Notes: a model not told the origin generated them from the letters alone. A stretch of DNA of 13,649 nt from JBNJEL01 sp051745835 (GCA_051745835.1 JBNJEL010000048.1:1-13649); one strand, 5' to 3'; shown: positions 1-7,111, counted from the first letter of the stretch. Made by a program: numbers and translations.

Positions 1-813
1 CCATTTAATGCTGAACGAAGGATTGTTGTGGTAGAAGGAAGGCGAATCTTTAGCAATCAGTTTAAAAAGAGTGAACAAAAAAAGATGCAGCGAATTATTG
101 ATCATTTATCAGAGAGTACTATTTTATTAGTTAAAAGTATAAATCAGCCGGATAAGAGAACTAAGTTATATCGAGCGTTTAAAGATGATGGTACTATATT
201 AGAGTTTGATAGTTTACAGTATCAAAACTTAGATCGTTGGATTAAAAAGACAGCAGCAAATTTAGGTCATCAAATTGATTCCGAAGCTTTACAATTACTT
301 AAAGAGGTATTTAATAATGATTTACAGCGGCTAGAACAGGAGTTAGAGAAGATTTCCATTTTTATAGGTAGCGATGATCAGATTACTGTTCAGCAGGTAA
401 AAGAGATTATCAGTCAAGATAAGTTACTAAAGGATAATATTATCTTTGATTTTGTAGATGCTGTGGGTAAACAAAATGTAGATCAAGCTCTTAATTTGTT
501 AAATCAGATGATTGAAGATGGACAGACTGAGATGGGTCTGTTAATGATGATTGTGCGGCAAATTAGATTAATTTTACAGTCTAAGGTACTCTATCAACAA
601 GGGAAATCAGCACAACAGATTGCTCAGCGCTTAAATCAGCATCCTTATCCGATCAAGAAATGTATTAAGCAGAGTAGAAATTTCTCTATTATAGAGTTAG
701 AGGAGATATTAGAGTTACTATTAGAGAGTAATATCAATTTGGTTACTGGTCAGGATCAGAAATTAGAGTTAGAATTATTAATCCTTAAGATAAAAGAGAT
801 TATTAGAGAATAA
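1..813 (+). CDS. holA: DNA polymerase III delta subunit (clamp loader), 5'-truncated
   Basis: The delta subunit of the clamp loader opens the beta sliding clamp so it can be placed on primed DNA during replication. The reading frame is open from base 1, so the gene enters from the left. The 270 visible residues compare with about 340 in the family, so roughly 70 N-terminal residues lie outside. The segment PFNAERRIVVVEGRR at the left edge is the typical delta-subunit strand after the first domain and shows that the GTG at base 28 is internal, not a start. Further on, the stretch around ALQLLKEVFNNDLQRLEQELEKI is the family's helical region, followed by KDNIIFDFVDAVGKQN and the C-terminal collar domain (LNQMIEDGQTEMGLLMMIVRQIR). 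The gene ends 53 bp before the stop codon of rpsT, which runs towards it. This arrangement is known for this locus in Firmicutes. Confidence 0.93.
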   Translation, partial: PFNAERRIVVVEGRRIFSNQFKKSEQKKMQRIIDHLSESTILLVKSINQPDKRTKLYRAFKDDGTILEFDSLQYQNLDRWIKKTAANLGHQIDSEALQLLKEVFNNDLQRLEQELEKISIFIGSDDQITVQQVKEIISQDKLLKDNIIFDFVDAVGKQNVDQALNLLNQMIEDGQTEMGLLMMIVRQIRLILQSKVLYQQGKSAQQIAQRLNQHPYPIKKCIKQSRNFSIIELEEILELLLESNINLVTGQDQKLELELLILKIKEIIRE

Positions 814-831
814 TTATATAAATAAGAATAA

Positions 832-859
832 GCCCTTTATCCATTCGGGAATAAAGGGC
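832..859. terminator. Hairpin between convergent holA and rpsT, possible bidirectional terminator
   Basis: A 9-bp perfect stem (GCCCTTTAT at 832-840, ATAAAGGGC at 851-859) encloses a 10-base loop. It sits between the two converging stop codons. On the + strand it is followed by ACTTTAATTAATT, and on the - strand by TATTCTTATTT. Neither is a pure T tract, so efficiency is uncertain, but position and stem favour termination of both genes. Confidence 0.7.
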
Positions 860-866
860 ACTTTAA

Positions 867-1133
867 TTAATTAGCTAATTGATTAAATTTGCGCTCAAGT
901 TTAGACTTCTTTCGCGCGGCAGTATTCTTATGAAGAACTCCTTTGCTAACAGATTTATCAATTTCTTTTTTAGCAGCTTTTAATTTATCTTCAGCTAAGC
1001 TTACATCTTCCGCTTCTACAGCAGCTTCAAATTCTTTAATAGCTTCTTTGAAATTATTTTTAACTTTTCTGTTTTGAGCTTCATTTCTTTTAGCAGTTTT
1101 TACTCGTTTAGTAGCTGATTGACTAGTTGGCAT
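867..1133 (-). CDS. rpsT: 30S ribosomal protein S20
   Basis: S20 is a small basic protein that binds 16S rRNA and helps assemble the 30S subunit. The 88-residue product begins MPTSQSATKRVKTAKR and continues with NEAQNRKVKNNFKEAIKEFE. This is the S20 pattern: a basic, alanine/lysine-rich helical bundle with the conserved KRVKT and RNxAxxxxK elements near the N-terminus and a KGVLHKNTAARKKSKL segment near the C-terminus. The start was set at ATG 1133-1131 because a full-length Shine-Dalgarno sequence (AAAGGAGGTGA, reverse strand of 1141-1151) lies just upstream of it. A longer frame beginning at 1166 would place that ribosome site inside the coding region and adds residues foreign to the family. 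It is transcribed alone, from the promoter at 1211-1239. Confidence 0.97.
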   Translation of the reverse strand: MPTSQSATKRVKTAKRNEAQNRKVKNNFKEAIKEFEAAVEAEDVSLAEDKLKAAKKEIDKSVSKGVLHKNTAARKKSKLERKFNQLAN

Positions 1134-1210
1134 TAGACGGTCACCTCCTTTAAAATTTAACTCCAATTACTTATGTAAAGCAACGCTTATATTCCACATT
1201 AGCATAAAAA

Positions 1211-1239
1211 ATTTTATCATAGCAGTAGTAAAAATGCAA
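1211..1239 (-). promoter_or_regulatory. Sigma-A-type promoter of rpsT
   Basis: Reading the reverse strand: -35 TTGCAT (1239-1234), a 17-base spacer, then -10 TAAAAT (1216-1211) preceded by TGA, an extended -10 element. The predicted transcript start is near 1204, giving a leader of about 70 bases before the rpsT ATG. This is a sequence match only. Confidence 0.7.
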
Positions 1240-1242
1240 GCT

Positions 1243-1273
1243 TTGAATATAAAAAACTGAAGCGGTTATGATA
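1243..1273 (+). promoter_or_regulatory. Promoter of the YvlD-like gene and gpr (sigma-A match, with sigma-G-like features)
   Basis: Seen as a sigma-A site, it is TTGAAT (1243-1248), 18 bases, TATGAT (1267-1272). The same bases can be read in the forespore sigma-G style: TGAATA (1244-1249), 17 bases, TATGATA (1267-1273). That compares with TGAATA and CATnnTA, differing at the first base of the -10. Its -35 is only 3 bp from the -35 of the divergent rpsT promoter. Which sigma factor uses it cannot be decided from sequence. Confidence 0.5.
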
Positions 1274-1300
1274 ATAAATGTAGTTAAAGGAGGTGAGTCG

Positions 1301-1636
1301 ATGAACGGTTGGATTGGTGCTATTATTAGATTTATTGTATCTGCTTTTGTACTTTTAGCTGTAGGATATTTCTTACCTGGTTTTGAGATTGTAGGGTTTG
1401 GTAATGCTTTGATTGCTGCTGTTGTAATTGCACTAATAGGAATGGTAATTGAGAGCGTATTAGGTGATAATGTTTCGCCGCAAAGCAGAGGGATAGTCGG
1501 TTTTATTACTGCTGCTGGAGTTATTTATATGACCCAATTTGTAGTTAGTGGCATGACAGTTAGTATGATTGGTGCTTTATTATCAGCATTAGTAATTGGA
1601 ATTATTGATGCTGTAGTGCCGACAGAACTGCGATAA
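1301..1636 (+). CDS. YvlD / phage-holin-4-2 family small membrane protein
   Basis: This 111-residue protein is almost entirely membrane-embedded. About four hydrophobic helices can be seen at residues 6-24, 32-52, 66-86 and 87-107, with short polar turns between them (for example LGDNVSPQSR at 54-63). The YLPGF-like motif after helix 1 (FLPGFEIVGF) followed by NALIAA is what I recognise from the YvlD family, often labelled phage holin family 4 superfamily IV. No lytic or phage gene is nearby and a holin role is not supported; the function is unknown. The start at ATG 1301 follows a complete Shine-Dalgarno (AAAGGAGGTGA, 1286-1296). An earlier in-frame ATG at 1268 lies inside the predicted -10 box and was rejected. 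Its stop is 19 bp before gpr, so the two are probably co-transcribed. The homologous block in B. subtilis has no gene at this position. Confidence 0.85.
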   Translation: MNGWIGAIIRFIVSAFVLLAVGYFLPGFEIVGFGNALIAAVVIALIGMVIESVLGDNVSPQSRGIVGFITAAGVIYMTQFVVSGMTVSMIGALLSALVIGIIDAVVPTELR

Positions 1637-1655
1637 CTTATAAGGTGGAGATATT

Positions 1656-2663
1656 ATGTCTGAGGATGAAGTTAATAATTTAAGTTACTATACTGATTTA
1701 GCGATTGAATCACGCGATATGGCAGTTGAGAGAACCGGCGGCGAAATTCAAGGTGTTAGACTAAATGAAGAACAAATAGACCATGCTCAAATAACAAGAA
1801 TTGAAGTAATGAATCAGCAGGGAGCGGAAGCGGTAGGTAAGAAACCAGGGAATTATACTACAATTAAATCTGATAAATTAAGAGATAATAACCGTCAGCT
1901 CCATGAGTATTTAAGCGGTGTCTTTGCTAATGAGATTAATCAGTTGATCGATTATGGTGGACTACAGGCAAATTTTAATCAAGAACCAACTATCTTAGTA
2001 ATTGGACTGGGAAATTGGAATGCAACACCGGATGCTTTAGGGCCGCGAGTAGTTCATCATTTATTGGTTACAAGACATCTCTATGATTCTTCGCCACAAG
2101 AAGTTCGGCAGGGTATGAGACCGGTCTGTGCTTTAGCTCCTGGTGTCTTAGGTCTAACCGGGATTGAGACGGCTGAAATCTTAAGAGGTGTTATTGATCG
2201 TGTCCATCCTGACTTAGTAATTGCAATTGATTCTTTAGTAGCGCGTGAGAGTCAACATTTAGCTACTACTATTCAGTTAAGTGATACTGGTATCTATCCT
2301 GGTTCGGGATTAGGTAAGCAAAGATTAGGAATTACCCCAGAAGATATGGGGGTGCCGGTAGTAGCAGTAGGTATTCCTACGGTAGTTAATTCAGTAACAA
2401 TAGTAGAAGATACAATTCAGCAGCTAATTAATGATCAACAATTAGCTAATACTAATTTACAGCGTGAGTTAACCAATTTTGATCAGCAAAATAAGGAAGA
2501 GATTATTAAACGAGTATTACAGCCTTACCTTAATGAATTAGTTATGACTCCGAAAGGGATCGATGAATTAATTAGAGATGTAGGTAGAGTAGTAGCTGGT
2601 GGATTAAATGTTGCTCTTCATCCTGATATTAAAACTGAAGATGTCTCACTTTATTTGCAGTAA
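1656..2663 (+). CDS. gpr: Spore protease GPR (germination endopeptidase)
   Basis: GPR degrades the small acid-soluble proteins (SASPs) that coat spore DNA, releasing amino acids in the first minutes of germination. It is made in the forespore as a zymogen. The 335-residue length fits the family (about 320-370). The N-terminal YYTDLAIESRDM (residues 11-22) is the conserved segment at the maturation cleavage region. The core ILVIGLGNWNATPDALGP (113-130) and the LVTRHL motif (137-142) are diagnostic. Asp126 and Asp192 (in IAIDSLVARE) match the two aspartates proposed as catalytic in this HybD-like fold. The C-terminal MTPKGIDELIRDV and GGLNVALHP blocks are complete. AAGGTGGAG at 1642-1650 is a fair ribosome site for ATG 1656. 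The gap to the preceding gene is too small for a full promoter, so expression must come from upstream or from inside that gene. A strong terminator follows. Confidence 0.97.
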   Translation: MSEDEVNNLSYYTDLAIESRDMAVERTGGEIQGVRLNEEQIDHAQITRIEVMNQQGAEAVGKKPGNYTTIKSDKLRDNNRQLHEYLSGVFANEINQLIDYGGLQANFNQEPTILVIGLGNWNATPDALGPRVVHHLLVTRHLYDSSPQEVRQGMRPVCALAPGVLGLTGIETAEILRGVIDRVHPDLVIAIDSLVARESQHLATTIQLSDTGIYPGSGLGKQRLGITPEDMGVPVVAVGIPTVVNSVTIVEDTIQQLINDQQLANTNLQRELTNFDQQNKEEIIKRVLQPYLNELVMTPKGIDELIRDVGRVVAGGLNVALHPDIKTEDVSLYLQ

Positions 2664-2665
2664 GT

Positions 2666-2697
2666 AAAGCTCTGGCTGATTAGTCAGAGCTTTTTTT
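2666..2697 (+). terminator. Intrinsic terminator after gpr
   Basis: A 12-bp stem (2666-2677 with 2682-2693, one G-U pair) closes a GATT loop and runs into seven T residues (2691-2697). This is a textbook Rho-independent terminator. It separates gpr from spoIIP, so spoIIP needs its own promoter. Confidence 0.93.
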
Positions 2698-2750
2698 GGT
2701 TATATTTTCTTTAAAGTTGCATAGGTATCATATAAATTGGAGTGAAGTAT

Positions 2751-3905
2751 ATGATCTTGATTACTGAAACTGCTTTAAAGAGAATAATCATCTTTATTTC
2801 AGTCATATTATTAATATTTATTGCAGTTAATATTAAGTTTAGTTCTTCTGAGCCTCAGGCGGTTACTGTCTTTAATAGTGAGCACTCTAACATGAATTTG
2901 GACAAACAGGATAAATTACGCAGTTTATTGGATTTAAACTCTGTCAAGGCAGAGCGATTACTTAAAGCAGCTATTCCGGGATTAAAACTTGAAAGCAACC
3001 AACAATCTTTTACTAATCTATTTAATCATCCTAAATCAGTGATTAATCTTATCTCTAAGTTATTAATTGGCACCGAGATTAATCAGCCTATGAGTTTGTT
3101 AGAATCAGAGTTGCCACTCTTAGCTGTTAGTCAGATTAATAGCCAACAGGTTAGCTCTCAAACTTCATCAGATAATAATCATCCTAAAGAGTTAGAAATA
3201 AATCAAGAAACTACTAATAGTGAATTGTTCTACGAAGAGACTAAACAGTCTTCCAAACTCAAGAAATTATATAATAATAATTTAGTAGCCATCTATCACT
3301 CTCATACTTCGGAGAGTTATGATAGTAGTGTTTTTAATTTTCACTCTTCGCCTGGGACTAAAGGAGATATAGTGGATGTAGGTAGTGTAATGTCTAAGCA
3401 GCTTAATCAACAGTATCAGATCAAGACAATTCATGCTACCCGAGTTAATGATCAGGTCTACCGCGAGTCTTACTCTCAATCGCGTAAGTTAGCCCAAAGA
3501 TTAGTTAGTTCTAATTCTAATCTAAAATTAGTCTTGGATTTGCACCGTGATGCGTTAGCGAAAGAGAATAAAGATATATTTACTACTACTATCAATGGGG
3601 AACGGGTAGCTAAAGTAATGATTGTAGTAGCTAGACCGGAGCCAGATTATGGTCTGCCGCATCCTGATTGGCAGCAAAATTTAGAACTTGCTGAGCGTTT
3701 AGCAGCTAAGACTAAGCAAATGTATCCGGGGCTTTTAAGAGAAATGAAGGTAGTTGATAATCGACGCTATAATCAAGATGTTCATCCTCATTCTTTATTA
3801 TTAGAGGTGGGCGGAATTGATAATACTACCGCTGAAGCAAAGCGTTCAGCGAAGTTGATGGCTGACGTAATTGCTGCTTTTTTGACTGATGAGTTAGAGG
3901 ACTAG
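2751..3905 (+). CDS. spoIIP: Stage II sporulation protein P (engulfment peptidoglycan hydrolase)
   Basis: SpoIIP is the amidase/endopeptidase of the SpoIID-SpoIIM-SpoIIP complex. The complex thins septal peptidoglycan so that the mother-cell membrane can migrate round the forespore. The 384-residue product has a basic N-terminus and one hydrophobic anchor at about residues 11-28. A variable, Ser/Gln/Asn-rich linker follows (about 125-175), then the catalytic domain. Likely zinc/catalytic residues are in VAIYHSHTSESY (His183, His185), LDLHRDA (His265) and HPHSLLLEVGGIDNT (Glu352). The domain is complete to the end. ATG 2751 was preferred over the in-frame GTG 2742 because GGAG at 2739-2742 is the only Shine-Dalgarno-like sequence, and it overlaps that GTG. 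The gene stands alone between the gpr terminator and the lepA promoter. In B. subtilis it is transcribed in the mother cell by sigma-E, but I see no convincing sigma-E site in the 50-base upstream gap. Confidence 0.95.
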   Translation: MILITETALKRIIIFISVILLIFIAVNIKFSSSEPQAVTVFNSEHSNMNLDKQDKLRSLLDLNSVKAERLLKAAIPGLKLESNQQSFTNLFNHPKSVINLISKLLIGTEINQPMSLLESELPLLAVSQINSQQVSSQTSSDNNHPKELEINQETTNSELFYEETKQSSKLKKLYNNNLVAIYHSHTSESYDSSVFNFHSSPGTKGDIVDVGSVMSKQLNQQYQIKTIHATRVNDQVYRESYSQSRKLAQRLVSSNSNLKLVLDLHRDALAKENKDIFTTTINGERVAKVMIVVARPEPDYGLPHPDWQQNLELAERLAAKTKQMYPGLLREMKVVDNRRYNQDVHPHSLLLEVGGIDNTTAEAKRSAKLMADVIAAFLTDELED

Positions 3906-3920
3906 TTAGTATTCTTTAGT

Positions 3921-3949
3921 TTGATAAATCAGATTAGTGGTGTTATAAT
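3921..3949 (+). promoter_or_regulatory. Sigma-A promoter of lepA-hemW
   Basis: TTGATA (3921-3926), a 17-base spacer and a perfect TATAAT (3944-3949). The predicted start is near 3956, which leaves a short leader of about 30 bases containing the lepA ribosome site AAAGGAGGA (3972-3980). No terminator is visible between spoIIP and this promoter, so some read-through from spoIIP is possible. Confidence 0.85.
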
Positions 3950-3987
3950 TGTAAAGGCGAAGCTAGAGTTTAAAGGAGGAGCAGATA

Positions 3988-5793
3988 GTGAATATAACTT
4001 CTCAAGATAAGATTATAAATTTCTGTATTATAGCCCATGTGGATCATGGAAAGTCTACGTTGGCTGACCGATTGTTAGAAAAGACAGCTACGATAGAAGA
4101 ACGAGACATGCAAGAACAGTTATTGGATAATATGGATTTAGAACGTGAACGTGGAATTACGATTAAAGCACAAGCAGTACGAATGAATTATGAAGCAGAC
4201 GATGGCAGAGATTATATATTGAACTTAATTGATACACCAGGACATGTTGACTTTAATTATGAGGTATCGCGTAGTTTGGCAGCTTGTGAAGGAGCCTTGT
4301 TGGTAATTGATGCTAGTCAAGGCGTAGAGGCTCAGACAATGGCTAATATCTATTTAGCTTTGGAGGCAGATTTAGAGATCATTCCTGTGATTAATAAGAT
4401 TGATTTACCTAGTGCACGTCCTGATAAAGTAAAAGAAGAGTTAATCGAGATTGGATTAGATCCTGATGAAGCGATCTTAACTAGCGCCAAAGAAGGAACG
4501 GGGATTAATGAAGTATTAGAGGCAATTGTTAATCGAGTTCCTGCTCCTAGTGGTGATTTAGACAAGCCTTTGAAGGCATTAATCTTTGACTCATTATATG
4601 ATTCTTATCAAGGTGTAATTGCTTACTTTAGAGTGGTTGAAGGTAAGATTAAGCCCGGAATGAAGATTAGAATGATGGCGACTGAAAAGGAGTTTGAAGT
4701 AGAAGAAGTTGGTGTCTTCAATCCGCAGATGGAACCAGCTGATGAGTTAGTTGCTGGCGAAGTAGGTTATGTGATTGCTGGAATTAAGGATGTACAATAT
4801 TCTCAGGTAGGAGATACGATTACCAATGCTCAAAATCCAGCCGCTGAACCACTGCCGGGTTACCAACAGGCTAAACCGATGGTCTACTGTGGGTTATATC
4901 CGGTTGATGGAGCTGATTATGAACTGCTGCGTGATGCATTAGAAAAGTTACAGCTAAATGATGCCGCTCTAACTTTTGAACCGGAAACATCCGAAGCGTT
5001 AGGCTTTGGCTATCGCGGCGGCTTCTTAGGACTATTGCATATGGAGATTATCCAAGAGCGGTTAGAACGAGAGTATGACTTGGATTTAATTACTACTGCG
5101 CCTAGTGTAGTCTATAAAGTACATAAGGAAGATGGCGAATTAATCGAAGTTGAAAATCCTGCCAAGATGCCGGAGAAACAGAAGATTGACTTTATTGAAG
5201 AACCGTTTGTTAAGGCGACAATTATGCTCCCAGAAGAGTATGTTGGTGATGGGATGGAGTTAGCTGAAGAGCGCCGTGGTGACTTTCAAGATATGCAGTA
5301 TGTAGATGAAACGCGGGTGAGGTTAGTTTATGATTTACCGCTTAGTGAGATAATCTTGGATTTTTTTGATAAATTAAAGTCGGTTACGCGCGGTTATGCT
5401 ACTTTAGATTATGAGATGATTGGCTATCGTGAGGCTAAGTTAGTTAAGCTTAATATCCTGGTTAATAAGGATCCAGTTGATGCTCTATCTTGTATCGTCC
5501 ATGAGGATAGTGCTTATGAGATGGGACGTAACTTAACTAAGAAGTTAAAAGAGTTTATTCCTAAGCAGATGTTTGAGGTGCCAATTCAAGCAGCAATTGG
5601 GAATAAAGTAATTGCGCGTCAGACAGTACGTGCCAAGCGTAAAGATGTACTCCAGAAGTGTTATGGTGGAGATGTTTCTCGTAAGCGGAAGTTATTAGAG
5701 AAGCAGAAGGAAGGTAAGAAGCGGATGAAGCAGGTAGGTAGCGTAGAGATTCCTCAAGAAGCCTTTATGGCAATCTTAAGTATTGATGATTAA
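3988..5793 (+). CDS. lepA: Elongation factor 4 (LepA), ribosome-associated GTPase
   Basis: LepA/EF4 is a translational GTPase related to EF-G. It acts on the ribosome and has been proposed to back-translocate it or to aid initiation and 30S maturation. At 601 residues it has the family's usual length. GTPase motifs are intact: AHVDHGKS (16-23), RGITI (55-59), DTPGH (82-86), NKID (136-139) and SAK (166-168). Domains II, III and V follow; EALGFGYRGGFLGLLHMEI is the LepA signature in domain III. The unique C-terminal domain begins near FIPKQMFEVPIQAAIG and ends with the basic RAKRKDVLQKCYGGD and SRKRKLLEKQKEGKKRMK stretches that reach towards the tRNA/ribosome. EF-G's domain IV is absent, as expected. 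The start is GTG 3988 behind AAAGGAGGA (3972-3980); no ATG fits the family N-terminus. It is the first gene of a lepA-hemW unit. Confidence 0.98.
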   Translation: MNITSQDKIINFCIIAHVDHGKSTLADRLLEKTATIEERDMQEQLLDNMDLERERGITIKAQAVRMNYEADDGRDYILNLIDTPGHVDFNYEVSRSLAACEGALLVIDASQGVEAQTMANIYLALEADLEIIPVINKIDLPSARPDKVKEELIEIGLDPDEAILTSAKEGTGINEVLEAIVNRVPAPSGDLDKPLKALIFDSLYDSYQGVIAYFRVVEGKIKPGMKIRMMATEKEFEVEEVGVFNPQMEPADELVAGEVGYVIAGIKDVQYSQVGDTITNAQNPAAEPLPGYQQAKPMVYCGLYPVDGADYELLRDALEKLQLNDAALTFEPETSEALGFGYRGGFLGLLHMEIIQERLEREYDLDLITTAPSVVYKVHKEDGELIEVENPAKMPEKQKIDFIEEPFVKATIMLPEEYVGDGMELAEERRGDFQDMQYVDETRVRLVYDLPLSEIILDFFDKLKSVTRGYATLDYEMIGYREAKLVKLNILVNKDPVDALSCIVHEDSAYEMGRNLTKKLKEFIPKQMFEVPIQAAIGNKVIARQTVRAKRKDVLQKCYGGDVSRKRKLLEKQKEGKKRMKQVGSVEIPQEAFMAILSIDD

Positions 5794-5806
5794 AAGAAAG
5801 TTACCA

Positions 5807-6949
5807 ATGAAAAGTAATAATTTTGGGCTCTATATTCATATTCCTTTCTGTATCGAAAAATGTAATTACTGTGACTTTAATTCTGTTGCTTTAGAAGATG
5901 AGTTAGCAACAGAATTTCTATCTGCGCTCTATCAAGAAGTAAAGTTGGTAGCGGCTAAGTATGATCATCCTCAGCTAAGGACGATCTTTATTGGCGGCGG
6001 AACTCCTACTTGCTTAAGTGGTCAAGTTTTAGCTGACTTGATAGCAGAGATTAAAGGCGAGTTTAAGTTAGACGCTCCAGTTGAAATCAGTAGCGAAGCC
6101 AATCCCGGTACACTAACTGAAGCTAAACTAAAGCAGTTAAAACAGGCGGGAGTAAATAGATTAAGTCTGGGTGTGCAGTCGTTTGATGATCAGTTATTGA
6201 ACTTTTTAGGGCGTATACATTCTGTAGCGGAGGTTAAGAATAATTATAACTTAGCGCGGCAAGTAGGCTTTACTAATCTTAATTTGGATTTGATCTTTGC
6301 GATACCAAATCAGAACTTAACAGAGTGGCAGGATACTTTAGAAGAGGCGGTTAAGCTCCAACCGGAACACTTATCTACTTATAATTTACAGATTGAACCG
6401 GATACTGAATTTGGAACCAGGTTAGCTGATGGTAAGTTAGAACCGGTAGCTGAAGAGTTAGACCTTAAGATGTATCAGTTAGCTCAGGATATCTTAGCTG
6501 CTAATAATTATCAGCAGTATGAGATCTCTAATTTTGCGCAGCCTGGTTATCGTTCGTTACATAATCAGATTTACTGGCACAACCAGCCTTACTTAGCTTT
6601 AGGCCCGGGAGCTCACTTTTATGATGGTCAACTAAGAGGCTATAATTTGGAGAGGATTCCGGAGTATATCAGTACTATTGAGCAAGGAGAATTACCAGTT
6701 GCACATACTCAGCAGTTAAGTGAGGAAGATAAGATAGTAGAGAGTATGATTTTAGGTTTGCGATTACTAGAAGGGATTAAGTTAGCTGACTTTAAAGAGC
6801 GTTTTGGACGGTCAGTCGTTGATATTTATGATCAAGAGTTAGAGCAATTGACTAAGCAGGGCTTAATAGAATTAGATTCTGATAGAATAGCACTTACTGA
6901 GCGGGGTATCTTATTAGCTAATGATGTTTTAGCCGAGTTTATCCTTTGA
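5807..6949 (+). CDS. hemW: Heme chaperone HemW (radical SAM, coproporphyrinogen oxidase-like)
   Basis: HemW binds heme and hands it to membrane proteins such as respiratory enzymes. It was long misannotated as oxygen-independent coproporphyrinogen III oxidase. The N-terminal LYIHIPFC-IEK-C-NY-CDF (residues 8-24) holds the radical SAM cluster cysteines Cys15, Cys19 and Cys22. The residue after CD is Phe where true HemN has a fourth Cys, which favours HemW. IFIGGGTPTCL is the SAM-contact GGGTP motif, and NRLSLGVQSF and YEISNFA are further family blocks. The C-terminal HemN-type domain (ILGLRLLEGI and onward) is complete. The start is not certain. TTG 5783 and ATG 5786 are in frame and overlap the end of lepA, but have no ribosome site. 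ATG 5807 follows AAAAGAAAG (5792-5800) and gives the usual short N-terminus. No full intrinsic terminator is visible after it. Confidence 0.94.
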   Translation: MKSNNFGLYIHIPFCIEKCNYCDFNSVALEDELATEFLSALYQEVKLVAAKYDHPQLRTIFIGGGTPTCLSGQVLADLIAEIKGEFKLDAPVEISSEANPGTLTEAKLKQLKQAGVNRLSLGVQSFDDQLLNFLGRIHSVAEVKNNYNLARQVGFTNLNLDLIFAIPNQNLTEWQDTLEEAVKLQPEHLSTYNLQIEPDTEFGTRLADGKLEPVAEELDLKMYQLAQDILAANNYQQYEISNFAQPGYRSLHNQIYWHNQPYLALGPGAHFYDGQLRGYNLERIPEYISTIEQGELPVAHTQQLSEEDKIVESMILGLRLLEGIKLADFKERFGRSVVDIYDQELEQLTKQGLIELDSDRIALTERGILLANDVLAEFIL

Positions 6950-7021
6950 TAATAAATAGAGTATATTTTAGTAATAATGTCCATCAACTAGCTAATCTAG
7001 CCTAATAGATTATCAGAAGGG

Positions 7022-7050
7022 TTGACAAATGAGAGGGTAAGTGTTATTTT
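7022..7050 (+). promoter_or_regulatory. Sigma-A promoter of the hrcA-grpE-dnaK-dnaJ operon
   Basis: A perfect -35 TTGACA (7022-7027), a 17-base spacer and -10 TATTTT (7045-7050). The predicted transcript start is near 7057, about ten bases before the CIRCE operator. HrcA bound at CIRCE would therefore block the earliest transcribed region, the usual geometry for this regulon. Confidence 0.85.
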
Positions 7051-7065
7051 AATTATAGCAAATTA

Positions 7066-7092
7066 TTAGCACTCATCCTCTGTGAGTGCTAA
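7066..7092 (+). promoter_or_regulatory. CIRCE operator (HrcA binding site)
   Basis: A perfect inverted repeat, TTAGCACTC (7066-7074), 9 bases, GAGTGCTAA (7084-7092), identical to the CIRCE consensus. It lies between the promoter and hrcA. HrcA is known to bind this element and to lose activity on heat shock, when the GroE chaperonin is titrated by unfolded proteins. No second CIRCE is present in the window. Confidence 0.98.
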
Positions 7093-7111
7093 CACTAAGA
7101 GGTGATGGTTG

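Noticed and set aside
1134..1166. N-terminal extension of rpsT
   Set aside because: It would encode the Shine-Dalgarno region itself, and the S20 family starts at MPT.
1268..1300. Upstream ATG extension of the YvlD-like gene
   Set aside because: It overlaps the predicted -10 box and has no ribosome site; the full Shine-Dalgarno at 1286-1296 points to ATG 1301.
1301..1636. Phage remnant, because the family is called holin
   Set aside because: No other phage genes, integrase, attachment repeats or change in composition are visible around it.
3282..3479. Reverse-strand open frame inside spoIIP
   Set aside because: It is antisense to the catalytic domain, where sequence is constrained by SpoIIP.
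4350..4565. Reverse-strand open frame inside lepA
   Set aside because: It is antisense to the GTPase domain and has no sign of independent coding.
6993..7012. Possible terminator after hemW (TAATCT / AGATTA stem)
   Set aside because: It is only six mostly A-T pairs with no T tract behind; too weak to call.
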